Shown: positions 34,531 to 42,219 of the stretch, one piece after another
How the letters are laid out: every line of letters starts with the position of its first letter
Numbering within the stretch: the stretch's first letter is position 1
Source of the DNA: CAG-492 sp045643465
GTDB lineage: Bacteria > Bacillota > Clostridia > TANB77 > CAG-508
Length of the DNA: 64,000 bases
Reading direction: 5' to 3'
Assembly: GCA_045643465.1 (NCBI GenBank)
Contig: JAZUKV010000023.1
Span: 1 to 64,000, forward strand
Position numbers and translations under genes: made by a program
The notes under the pieces: generated by a model
Database searches by the model: none
What the model was told of the DNA's origin: nothing
What the model saw: the letters and a program-made list of their open reading frames with translations, nothing else

Positions 34531-35091
34531 ATGAAATATTTTAAAAAATTAGTTGGTGATAGGATTTATTTATCCCCAAGAAATCCAGAGGATTATGAAA
34601 AATTTACAGAATGGTTAAATGATTTTGAAACAACTGATTACCTGGGAAGAAGCGGTAATATGGTATCATTGGATGCAGAAAAAGAATATTTAGAAAAAAA
34701 CAGTAAAGAAGAAGCTTCATTTGCTATAGTAACATTAGATTCTGATAAATTAATAGGAACAGTAAGTTTAGAAATGATTAATCATATAAACAGATGCGCA
34801 ACATTAGGAATTTTTATAGGAGATAAGAGCTATAGAAGTAAAGGCTATGGAACAGAGGCTATTAGAATGATATTAGAATATGGATTTAAATACTTAAATT
34901 TAATAAATATTAAACTAGATTTAATGTCTTTTAATGAGAGGGCTTTGAAATGCTATAAAAAATGTGGTTTTAAAGAATATGGCAGAAGAAGAAAATGCCG
35001 TTTTATTAATGGAGAATATTATGATAGTATAGAGATGGATATTTTGGCAGATGAATTTGAAGGTGATTGGATTAGGAATAAAAATCAATAA
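34531..35091 (+). CDS. GNAT-family acetyltransferase, RimJ/RimL-like
   Basis: 186 aa. ATG 34531 with AAAGGG 11 bases upstream; ATG 34522 is an alternative. Family features: DRIYLSPRNPEDYEKFTEWL, then FAIVTLDSDKLIGTVSLEMI, the acetyl-CoA loop SYRSKGYGTEAIRMILEYGF and a late FNERALKCYKKCGFKEYGR. Such enzymes acetylate protein N-termini, polyamines or drugs. It is placed directly behind a transcription attenuator, so its expression is conditional; this favours a stress or drug response but does not prove it. Confidence 0.85.
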   Translation: MKYFKKLVGDRIYLSPRNPEDYEKFTEWLNDFETTDYLGRSGNMVSLDAEKEYLEKNSKEEASFAIVTLDSDKLIGTVSLEMINHINRCATLGIFIGDKSYRSKGYGTEAIRMILEYGFKYLNLINIKLDLMSFNERALKCYKKCGFKEYGRRRKCRFINGEYYDSIEMDILADEFEGDWIRNKNQ

Positions 35092-35129
35092 AACAGCAAA
35101 AGTGAAAATTTAAAATAGGAGTGAATATC

Positions 35130-35738
35130 ATGAAATGTAAATATTTAGATGGATTGAAGTTTGGAATGCTATTACAATTAGCAATAGGTCCAATGTGCCT
35201 AATGGTATTTAATACTGCAAAAAATACAGGTTTTCTAGTTGCCTTATCATTAGTTATTGCCATAGCATTAGTGGATGCATCCTATATTACTTTAGCTGGA
35301 TTAGGAGCAAGCAAATTATTAAACGGTAAAAAAATGAAAAAAGCATTTAAAATAATTGGATCATTAGTATTAATTATATTTGGCTTAAACATTATTTTAA
35401 ATGTATTTAACATTAATATAATTGTAGTATTAAATTTAAATCCAGATTCATCTAGTGCATTTATCCAAGGTTTGATATTAACTTTATCAAATCCAATAAC
35501 GATTGTATTCTGGGGAAGTGTGCTAACGAATAAGATTATTGAAGATGATTTAAAAAAGAAACAATTAGTGATGTTTTCAATAGGATTAGTTTCATCAACT
35601 TTAATTTTTCTTACTACAGTAGCAATATTAGGAACTATTTTATCTGAATTTATACCAATTGGGATTTCAAATGTATTAAATGTATTGGTTGGAATAATAA
35701 TTATAGCATTTGGAATAAAAATGTTAATAAAAAAATAG
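35130..35738 (+). CDS. LysE/RhtB-family exporter
   Basis: 202 aa, six membrane segments. ATG 35130 has AGGAG eight bases upstream; GTG 35121 overlaps that site. The N-terminal GPMCLMVFNTAKNTGF and the later TLSNPITIVFWGSV are typical of the LysE superfamily, which exports amino acids or related small molecules. It follows the GNAT gene by 38 bases and is probably co-transcribed with it under the same attenuator. Confidence 0.85.
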   Translation: MKCKYLDGLKFGMLLQLAIGPMCLMVFNTAKNTGFLVALSLVIAIALVDASYITLAGLGASKLLNGKKMKKAFKIIGSLVLIIFGLNIILNVFNINIIVVLNLNPDSSSAFIQGLILTLSNPITIVFWGSVLTNKIIEDDLKKKQLVMFSIGLVSSTLIFLTTVAILGTILSEFIPIGISNVLNVLVGIIIIAFGIKMLIKK

Positions 35739-35745
35739 AAAAAAC

Positions 35746-35815
35746 AAAAATGTAATGCAAAAATGCTTGACAAATCCTCAAAAAAGGTGTAAAGTATATT
35801 AGCATTACATTTTTT
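35746..35815 (+). terminator. Terminator with a promoter inside its loop
   Basis: AAAAATGTAATGC (35746-35758) pairs perfectly with GCATTACATTTTT (35802-35814). The loop of 43 bases contains a promoter (TTGACA 35767-35772 and TAAAGT 35790-35795 or TATATT 35795-35800). Transcripts from upstream include both arms and can stop; those that start in the loop lack the left arm and cannot. Confidence 0.65.
35767..35800 (+). promoter_or_regulatory. Promoter of the ylxM-ffh operon
   Basis: TTGACA at 35767-35772 with TAAAGT 17 bases further on, or TATATT five bases later. It lies in the loop of the terminator described above. Confidence 0.55.
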
Positions 35816-35868
35816 GTGGTTAAAGCAAGCAAAAGTGCTTAGAATCTCAAGAAAGGAAGCAATAATAA

Positions 35869-36207
35869 ATGGAAGAAAAAATTAAGTTTAGTATACTTTG
35901 CCAAATATATGGTAATTTATTAACAGAAAAACAATTTCAAATATTAGATGATTATTATAACAATGATTTATCGTTATCAGAAATAGCAGAGAACAATGAA
36001 ATAACACGACAAGCGGTAAATGATGTAATAAATAAATCAAAAAACAAACTATTAGAATTCGAAGAAAAATTAATGTTTATGGAAAAAATATTAAATAAAG
36101 AAAAAATAATAGAAAATATAACAATTGAATTAGAGAAATCTAAGGATAAAATTATTACAAAAAATCAAGTTGAAAAAATAACAAAACAGCTAAAACAATT
36201 ATTATAA
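35869..36207 (+). CDS. ylxM: YlxM/UPF0122 helix-turn-helix protein
   Basis: 112 aa behind GAAAGGAAG. A sigma-70 region 4-like HTH: LTEKQFQILDDYYNNDLSLS and EIAENNEITRQAVNDVINKS, then a helical tail. YlxM genes stand before ffh across Firmicutes and in streptococci the protein modulates the signal recognition particle. Same order here, 18 bases before ffh. Confidence 0.92.
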   Translation: MEEKIKFSILCQIYGNLLTEKQFQILDDYYNNDLSLSEIAENNEITRQAVNDVINKSKNKLLEFEEKLMFMEKILNKEKIIENITIELEKSKDKIITKNQVEKITKQLKQLL

Positions 36208-36225
36208 GGATAGGGGGATCTTCAA

Positions 36226-37587
36226 ATGGCATTTGAGGGATTATCTTCAAAATTACAAGGAATAGCAAAAAAATTCAGAGGTAAATCAAGAATTACAGAA
36301 TCAGACTTAAAAGAAATGTTAAGGGAAGTAAAATTAGCATTATTAGAAGCTGATGTTAATTATAAAATAGTAAAAGAATTTATAGCAACAATTCAAGAAA
36401 AAGCATTAGGTCAAGATGTATTAAAATCTTTAACACCAGGGCAACAAGTTATAAAAATAGTAAAAGATGAATTGGTTGAATTATTGGGTGGAACAGATTC
36501 TAGAATTAATATTTCACCAAATCCACCAACAATAATAATGATGGTTGGTCTTCAAGGATCTGGTAAAACAACAACAGCAGGAAAACTTGCCAACATATTA
36601 AGAAAAGATGGTAAGAAACCATTATTGGTTGCATGTGATGTATATAGACCAGCAGCTATAAAGCAATTACAAGTATTAGGTTCACAATTAAATATACCAG
36701 TATATGCGAATGAAAACTCAAAAGATGTTGTAAAAATATCAAAGCAAGCGATTGAACAGGCAATAAGCAAATTAAATGATGTAATAATCATAGATACTGC
36801 AGGTCGTTTACAAATAGACGAAGAGCTAATGAACGAACTAAAGGATTTAAAAGGAGCTGTAAAGCCACACGAAATATTATTAGTTGTAGATAGTATGACA
36901 GGTCAAGAAGCTGTAAATGTAGCACAGACATTTAATGATGCGGTAGGCATTGATGGTGTAGTCCTTACAAAGTTAGATGGAGATACTCGTGGTGGTGCTG
37001 CGTTATCAGTTAAAAAAGTAACAAATAGACCAATTAAATATATTGCAACTGGTGAGAAGATGAATGATATTGAGCAATTTCATCCAGATAGAATGGCACA
37101 AAGAATTTTAGGAATGGGTGATGTTCTTTCAATAATCGAAAAAGCAGAAGAAGCAATATCAGAAGAAGAAGCAGAAAAATTAGAAGCTCAATTAAGAAAA
37201 AATAAATTTGATTTAGATGATTATTTAGTTCAATTAAGACAAATAAAGAAAATGGGATCTTTTTCATCTATTTTAAAAATGATTCCAGGTTTAGGAAGTA
37301 AACTTGGAGATGTAAAAGTTGATGATAAAGAATTATTTAGAATAGAGTCAATGATATGTTCTATGACAAAAGCAGAAAGGCGTAATCCAAACATAATTAA
37401 TGGGCAAAGACGTTTAAGAATTGCTAAAGGTAGTGGAACAACAGTAGAGCAATTAAACAAATTTATGAAATCATTTGAAATGACTCAAAAAATGATGAAA
37501 CAAATGAAATCTGAAAAAGGTATGAAAAATATGATGAAGAATCTAAAAGGTGTCGATAAAGATGCTTTAAAAGATTTGAAATTTTAA
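36226..37587 (+). CDS. ffh: Signal recognition particle protein Ffh
   Basis: 453 aa, SRP54. N-domain, then G-domain with GLQGSGKTTTAGKLA, DTAGRLQIDEELM, TKLDGDTRGGAALS and GEKMNDIEQFHP; the methionine-rich M-domain (KMMKQMKSEKGMKNMMKNLK) binds SRP RNA and signal peptides. GTPase that brings ribosomes making membrane proteins to SecYEG. Confidence 0.97.
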   Translation: MAFEGLSSKLQGIAKKFRGKSRITESDLKEMLREVKLALLEADVNYKIVKEFIATIQEKALGQDVLKSLTPGQQVIKIVKDELVELLGGTDSRINISPNPPTIIMMVGLQGSGKTTTAGKLANILRKDGKKPLLVACDVYRPAAIKQLQVLGSQLNIPVYANENSKDVVKISKQAIEQAISKLNDVIIIDTAGRLQIDEELMNELKDLKGAVKPHEILLVVDSMTGQEAVNVAQTFNDAVGIDGVVLTKLDGDTRGGAALSVKKVTNRPIKYIATGEKMNDIEQFHPDRMAQRILGMGDVLSIIEKAEEAISEEEAEKLEAQLRKNKFDLDDYLVQLRQIKKMGSFSSILKMIPGLGSKLGDVKVDDKELFRIESMICSMTKAERRNPNIINGQRRLRIAKGSGTTVEQLNKFMKSFEMTQKMMKQMKSEKGMKNMMKNLKGVDKDALKDLKF

Positions 37588-37602
37588 GGAGGTGAAAAAT
37601 AA

Positions 37603-37839
37603 ATGGTAAAAATCAGATTACAAAGACAAGGTGCTAAAAAAGCTCCATTCTATCATATAGTAGTTGCAGATTCTAAATCTCCTAGAGATGGAAGAATCAT
37701 TGAAAAAATTGGAACATATAATCCAATGACAGATCCAGCTACAATAGTATTAGATACAGAAAAAGTTGCTACATGGATCAAAAACGGTGCTAAACCAACA
37801 GACACTGTTAAAGCTTTAATTGAAAAAGCTTCAAAATAA
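37603..37839 (+). CDS. rpsP: 30S ribosomal protein S16
   Basis: 78 aa. MVKIRLQRQGAKKAPFYHIV and SPRDGRIIEKIGTYNPM are the family signatures. Second conserved block of the ffh-rplS operon. Confidence 0.97.
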   Translation: MVKIRLQRQGAKKAPFYHIVVADSKSPRDGRIIEKIGTYNPMTDPATIVLDTEKVATWIKNGAKPTDTVKALIEKASK

Positions 37840-37865
37840 TTTAGGTCCTGAAAGGGGAAAAAATT

Positions 37866-38096
37866 ATGAAAGAAATATTAGAATTGATAATTACTAATCT
37901 TGTAAACAATAAAGATGAAGTATCTATTGAAGAAATAGAAGAAAATAATACTTTAAATTATAAAGTAAAAGTTTCCAAAGATGATATGGGAAAAGTTATT
38001 GGTAAACAAGGAAGAGTAGCCAAATCAATAAGAACTGTTATGAAATCTGTATCTGCCAAAGAAGGCAAAAAAGTAAATATAGATTTTGTAGAATAA
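37866..38096 (+). CDS. khpA: KH-domain RNA-binding protein KhpA
   Basis: 76 aa, one KH domain with the RNA-binding loop GKVIGKQGRVAKSIR. Works with KhpB (Jag) in post-transcriptional control of cell growth in streptococci. Located between rpsP and rimM, its usual place. Confidence 0.93.
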   Translation: MKEILELIITNLVNNKDEVSIEEIEENNTLNYKVKVSKDDMGKVIGKQGRVAKSIRTVMKSVSAKEGKKVNIDFVE

Positions 38097-38104
38097 GAGG
38101 TATT

Positions 38105-38611
38105 ATGCAAGAATATTTTGAAATAGGTCAAATTGTTAATACATTCGGAGTAAAAGGTTTTGTTAAAGTAAAAGCTTTTACTGATGAATTAGAAAGATTT
38201 GAAGAGCTAAAAACTATTTTAGTTGTAAAAAATAAAAATATGATTGAAATGAAAATTGAAGAAGTTAAATATCACAAGGATATGGTACTTCTAAAATTAC
38301 AAGGTATCGAAGATATGACAATGGCAGAAAAATATAAAGGATGCTATATAAGAATTCATAGAAAAGATACTAGACCGCTGGAAGAAGGAGAATATTTTAT
38401 TGCAGATATTATAGGATCTGATGTATATACAGATACTGACCAATATCTTGGAAAAGTTGAAGATATATATAATACAGGAAGTAATGATATCTATGTAGTA
38501 AAAGATGAACTCGGAAAGCAAATACTGTTACCTGCTATAAAAGATGTTTTGCTAGATATAGATGTTGAAAAACAGAAAGTAATAGTTCATTTATTAAAAG
38601 GTTTAATATAA
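38105..38611 (+). CDS. rimM: Ribosome maturation factor RimM
   Basis: 168 aa. The N-terminal domain has IGQIVNTFGVKGFVKVKAFT and the PRC-barrel has EEGEYFIADIIGSDVYT. Binds S19 during maturation of the 30S head. It begins eight bases after khpA and its stop touches the trmD ribosome site. Confidence 0.95.
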   Translation: MQEYFEIGQIVNTFGVKGFVKVKAFTDELERFEELKTILVVKNKNMIEMKIEEVKYHKDMVLLKLQGIEDMTMAEKYKGCYIRIHRKDTRPLEEGEYFIADIIGSDVYTDTDQYLGKVEDIYNTGSNDIYVVKDELGKQILLPAIKDVLLDIDVEKQKVIVHLLKGLI

Positions 38612-38626
38612 TGAATGGAGGAGAAA

Positions 38627-39355
38627 ATGAAATTTGATGTTTTAACTCTGTTTCCAGAAATGTTTGAAAGTTTAAATCAAAGCATTTTAGGAAGAGCAAT
38701 TGAAAAAGATTTAATAAATATTAACCTAATAAACATTAGAGATTTTTCAAAAGATAAGCATAAAAAAGTAGATGATACTCCATATGGTGGTGGAGCAGGA
38801 ATGGTTATAAGGCCAGATGTTGTATATGATGCATATAAATCAGTAAAAGATGATAATGCAAAAGTTATATATATGTCTCCACAAGGTAAAGTATTAAATC
38901 AGTCAAAAGTTAAAAGTCTTAGTAAAGAGCAGCACTTAGTATTATTATGTGGTCATTATGAAGGAATTGATCAAAGAGTCTTAGACGAAATTGTAGATGA
39001 AGAAATTTCTATAGGAGATTATGTTTTAACAGGAGGAGAAATTCCAGCAATGGTTTTAATTGATTCTGTAAGCAGATATGTAGAAGGAGTAATTAGCGAT
39101 GAGTCTACAGAAGAAGAGTCATTTTCTAATAATTTATTAGAATATCCACAGTATACAAGGCCAGAAATATTTAATGAAAAGCAAGTTCCAGAAATATTAA
39201 AATCTGGACATCATGAAAATATTAAAAAATGGAGAAGAGCTGAATCTTTGAAAAATACATATACAAAAAGACCAGAGCTTTTAAAAGATATAAATTTATC
39301 TGAAGAAGATAAAAAAATTTTAGGAAATATGGGGAATAAGACCCAAAAAATTTAA
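38627..39355 (+). CDS. trmD: tRNA (guanine-N1)-methyltransferase
   Basis: 242 aa from ATG 38627, with GGAGG (38617-38621) just upstream; ATG 38615 would overlap that site. Methylates G37 next to the anticodon to prevent frameshifting. SPOUT knot motifs: DDTPYGGGAGMVIRPDVVYD, LLCGHYEGIDQRV and SIGDYVLTGGEIPA. Confidence 0.97.
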   Translation: MKFDVLTLFPEMFESLNQSILGRAIEKDLININLINIRDFSKDKHKKVDDTPYGGGAGMVIRPDVVYDAYKSVKDDNAKVIYMSPQGKVLNQSKVKSLSKEQHLVLLCGHYEGIDQRVLDEIVDEEISIGDYVLTGGEIPAMVLIDSVSRYVEGVISDESTEEESFSNNLLEYPQYTRPEIFNEKQVPEILKSGHHENIKKWRRAESLKNTYTKRPELLKDINLSEEDKKILGNMGNKTQKI

Positions 39356-39370
39356 GAAAGGAGAATATCG

Positions 39371-39922
39371 ATGGATATCATAAAATCAATTGAACATGAG
39401 CAAATGAAAAATGCGATTCCAGACCTTAAAGTTGGTGATACAGTAAGAGTACACCAAAGAATAAAGGAAGGTAATAGAGAAAGAATCCAAGTATTCGAAG
39501 GAATAATAATTAAAAAACAAGGTGGAGGATTAAATGCAACATTTACAGTAAGAAGAGTTGCATATGGATGTGGAGTTGAAAAAACATTCTTAGTACATTC
39601 ACCAATGGTAGAAAAAATTGAAGTAGTTAGAGTAGGAAAAGCAAGACGTGCTAAATTATACTATTTAAGAGATAGAGTAGGAAAAGCTGCTAAAACTAAA
39701 GAAGCTATAGGAGAAAGAATTGAGACTAAAGAAATAGTTATCAAAGGTGCTGAAATTGAAGAAGCTCCAGTTGCTGAAGAAGTAATAGCTCCAGCAGAAG
39801 AAACTGTTGAAACTCCAGTAGTAGAAGAAACAGTAGCTCCAGTAGAAGAAGCAGTTGAAGCTCCAGTAGCTGAAGAAGCTAAAGCTGAAGAAACAACTGA
39901 AGAGGCTCCAAAAGCTGAGTAA
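39371..39922 (+). CDS. rplS: 50S ribosomal protein L19 with a long acidic tail
   Basis: 183 aa. Residues 1-115 are a normal L19 (GDTVRVHQRIKEGNRERIQV, TFTVRRVAYGCGVEKTF, KLYYLRDRVGKAAKTKE). The remaining 65-70 residues are a low-complexity Glu/Ala/Pro/Val tail built of repeated EEAPVAEE-like units. L19 is at the 30S-50S interface. Such tails occur in a few clostridial L19 proteins; its role is unknown. Confidence 0.95.
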   Translation: MDIIKSIEHEQMKNAIPDLKVGDTVRVHQRIKEGNRERIQVFEGIIIKKQGGGLNATFTVRRVAYGCGVEKTFLVHSPMVEKIEVVRVGKARRAKLYYLRDRVGKAAKTKEAIGERIETKEIVIKGAEIEEAPVAEEVIAPAEETVETPVVEETVAPVEEAVEAPVAEEAKAEETTEEAPKAE

Positions 39923-39933
39923 TCTGAAAGAAA

Positions 39934-39969
39934 AAATCTAATTGTACACAAATACAATTAGATTTTTTT
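39934..39969 (+). terminator. Terminator of the ffh-rplS operon
   Basis: AAATCTAATTGTA pairs with TACAATTAGATTT (13 bp) around a six-base loop, then a T-run that merges into the next promoter. Confidence 0.92.
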
Positions 39970-39998
39970 TTGACAATTTACATAAAAGATGATAAAAT
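39970..39998 (+). promoter_or_regulatory. Promoter of the 414-aa gene
   Basis: TTGACA at 39970-39975 and TAAAAT at 39993-39998 with a 17-base spacer. The -35 box starts at the last T's of the preceding terminator. Confidence 0.8.
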
Positions 39999-40027
39999 TA
40001 AGTAATATTGTAAGGAGATGAAGACAT

Positions 40028-41272
40028 ATGGAATATAATTTTGAAGATGTAAAAAATGAGCTAAAAAATTTAAAGGAAGAAATTTTAAAAGAATATGATA
40101 ATTCACCAAGTTATAGTGTTAGAGTTAACTTAATGCCAAAAGCACATAATGCTATGAGCGAATGGGAGAAAGTAGACAATTGGGGAACTCTTTCTAAAGA
40201 GCAAATACAAGAGGCAAGAAATAGAGGAATTATGCATCCTGTAGGAAAAGAATATGAAAATTATCTAATTGAATTAGGATTTGATCCTAAAGAATTTAAG
40301 GAAAGTTTAAAGCTAATAAATAATCCACAGAATGCACATAAAAATCCGACAACAATAGCAATTCATGAAATGAGTCCAGGAATTATTAAAAATAAGCCAG
40401 AAGGATTTAAAGTAAAAAGTGAAGAAATATCAACTAAACCTAAAAATTATACAGTGGAAGAATTATATGCAGAGGGTGTTACTGAAGAAGAGCGTAATGA
40501 AATGTTTAGAAAGAATAGAGGATTTAATCATTATGAAAAAATAGCAAGAAATGCAGGGTACAATCAAGGTCATGGAAGAACAATATTATATCATGCAGGA
40601 ATTTATGATAAAGGATTAATGAACAGACCAGAAATTGAAATATTAATGCCAGCAACAGCTTCACCAGACCAAGTTTCAAATAGTAATGTAACACCATATG
40701 TATATGGTATAGAAAGATGTGTAAATGATTCTCAAAATTTCCACTTAGCAATAGCAAATCAAGCTATGTTATCAGCATTTGTTTTAAGAGAAATGGGATA
40801 TGATGATAAAAAGTTAGCTTGTATATTCCATGTACTTCCACATAATGCATTAGCAAAAAATCATGGAGCATGTCCAGCGAGAATGATAGATGCCTCTTCA
40901 TTAGTTGAAGAAAGTAAAGAAAGAGCTTTAACTGAAGATGAGATGAATATAGTAAAAGAATATGTGCCTTGGCAAGTTTTTCAAGAGCTTGTAATGGAAT
41001 TTTTTGAACGTAATAAATTCCCAGAAGAGCTAGAAAAGAAATTTATATATGATATGTCAGATTATGATGCATATATGAAAAATCCAGATGAGTATGATTA
41101 TAAAGTAAGAAAAGCATTAAAACCTAAGAGAGTAGCTCCAAAAGGTACAAATATTGTTCCAGAAAAAGAATCTTTAGAAATTATAAAAAATCTTCCAAAA
41201 GAGGAAATGATGAAAATTCTAGAGAATGTTCAAAAAGAAGAATTGATGAATCTAGAAAATAATGATAGATAA
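40028..41272 (+). CDS. Unrecognised 414-aa protein with its own strong promoter
   Basis: Starts at ATG 40028 behind AAGGAG and has its own promoter and terminator, so it is a real monocistronic gene. No signal peptide or membrane segment. The central half is rich in His, Asn and Cys with conserved-looking runs (NQGHGRTILYHAGIYDKG, YVYGIERCVNDSQNFHLAIA, FHVLPHNALAKNHGACPARM) that might form a metal or cofactor site. The ends are charged and helical. I do not recognise the family, and neighbours (rplS, a transglycosylase) give no hint. Confidence 0.7.
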   Translation: MEYNFEDVKNELKNLKEEILKEYDNSPSYSVRVNLMPKAHNAMSEWEKVDNWGTLSKEQIQEARNRGIMHPVGKEYENYLIELGFDPKEFKESLKLINNPQNAHKNPTTIAIHEMSPGIIKNKPEGFKVKSEEISTKPKNYTVEELYAEGVTEEERNEMFRKNRGFNHYEKIARNAGYNQGHGRTILYHAGIYDKGLMNRPEIEILMPATASPDQVSNSNVTPYVYGIERCVNDSQNFHLAIANQAMLSAFVLREMGYDDKKLACIFHVLPHNALAKNHGACPARMIDASSLVEESKERALTEDEMNIVKEYVPWQVFQELVMEFFERNKFPEELEKKFIYDMSDYDAYMKNPDEYDYKVRKALKPKRVAPKGTNIVPEKESLEIIKNLPKEEMMKILENVQKEELMNLENNDR

Positions 41273-41278
41273 AAATCA

Positions 41279-41312
41279 AGAAGGTAAATATAAAAATTTA
41301 CCTTCTTTTTTT
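41279..41312 (+). terminator. Terminator after the 414-aa gene
   Basis: AGAAGGTAAAT pairs with ATTTACCTTCT, followed by T's. It lies between convergent genes. Confidence 0.9.
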
Positions 41313-41330
41313 ATGATTAAAAATCTGAAT

Positions 41331-42041
41331 TTATTTAAAATTACATCCAAGTTTTATTTTGTCAGCTTGATCTTGTGTAATATAATTATATTTTACCATT
41401 GAACGAATTACTTTGGATTGTCTGTTTTTGCATAATTCTAAATTGACAGTTGGAGCATAAGCACTAGGTGCATTTGGAATTCCTGCTAACATAGTTGCTT
41501 CATCCAAAGTTAAATCTTTAGGTGATTTTTTTAAGTATCCATAACAAGCATCGTAGATACCATAATAACCATTACCATAATAAATAGTGTTAACATATAA
41601 TTCAAATATTTCTTCTTTTGAATAATTTTTTTCTAAATGATAACTTAAAATAAGCTCTGCAGATTTTCTTGAAATATTATCTACAGGATCTTCCATAAAA
41701 TAAAGATTTTTGGCAACTTGCTGAGTTATAGTGCTACCACCTTCTACAGCATTTTTAGCTTTTATGTTAGAAAAAATTGCTCTGCCCAAAGAAACCAGGT
41801 CAATTGCACCATGCTCTTTAAATCTATGATCTTCTACAGCTATGGTAGCATTAATCAGATTTTCTGATAAATCAGAGTATTTTACAAAAGTATCTTCAGA
41901 TTGGATCTGTTTTACTTTATCAGATAAACTGATCTTGCTAACTGCTGAATTATATAAATTGTAACCAGTTAGAGCAAAAAAGGCACCAAAAATTAATATG
42001 ATAATTAAAATTAATAAAATAAGTTTTCTTACTAATTTCAT
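41331..42041 (-). CDS. Monofunctional peptidoglycan glycosyltransferase (GT51)
   Basis: 236 aa. One N-terminal membrane segment (about 6-28), then only the GT51 domain: catalytic E70 in TIAVEDHRFKEHGAID, second motif VEGGSTITQQVAKNLYF, and KNYSKEEIFELYVNTIYYGN. It polymerises lipid II into glycan strands outside the membrane. No transpeptidase domain follows, so it is of the MtgA/SgtB type. The start has a GGAA-type ribosome site. It is divergent from dnaE. Confidence 0.93.
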   Translation of the reverse strand: MKLVRKLILLILIIILIFGAFFALTGYNLYNSAVSKISLSDKVKQIQSEDTFVKYSDLSENLINATIAVEDHRFKEHGAIDLVSLGRAIFSNIKAKNAVEGGSTITQQVAKNLYFMEDPVDNISRKSAELILSYHLEKNYSKEEIFELYVNTIYYGNGYYGIYDACYGYLKKSPKDLTLDEATMLAGIPNAPSAYAPTVNLELCKNRQSKVIRSMVKYNYITQDQADKIKLGCNFK

Positions 42042-42219
42042 AAAATAATTCCTTTCTTGTGTATTATAAGGTAATTATATAAATAGAAATTAGTTATTTC
42101 AAGCATATACACTAAATTTTCATATAACATTGGATGTAAAAAAATTATTGCTATTGAAAAAAATAAGGTATGATGATAGAATAAGCCTAATATTTTAAGA
42201 ATTTGAAAGGAAGTATTGT

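Noticed and set aside
39661..39957. Ser/Ala/Thr-rich minus-strand frame under rplS
   Set aside because: It is the complement of the Glu/Ala/Pro repeat tail and has no start signals.
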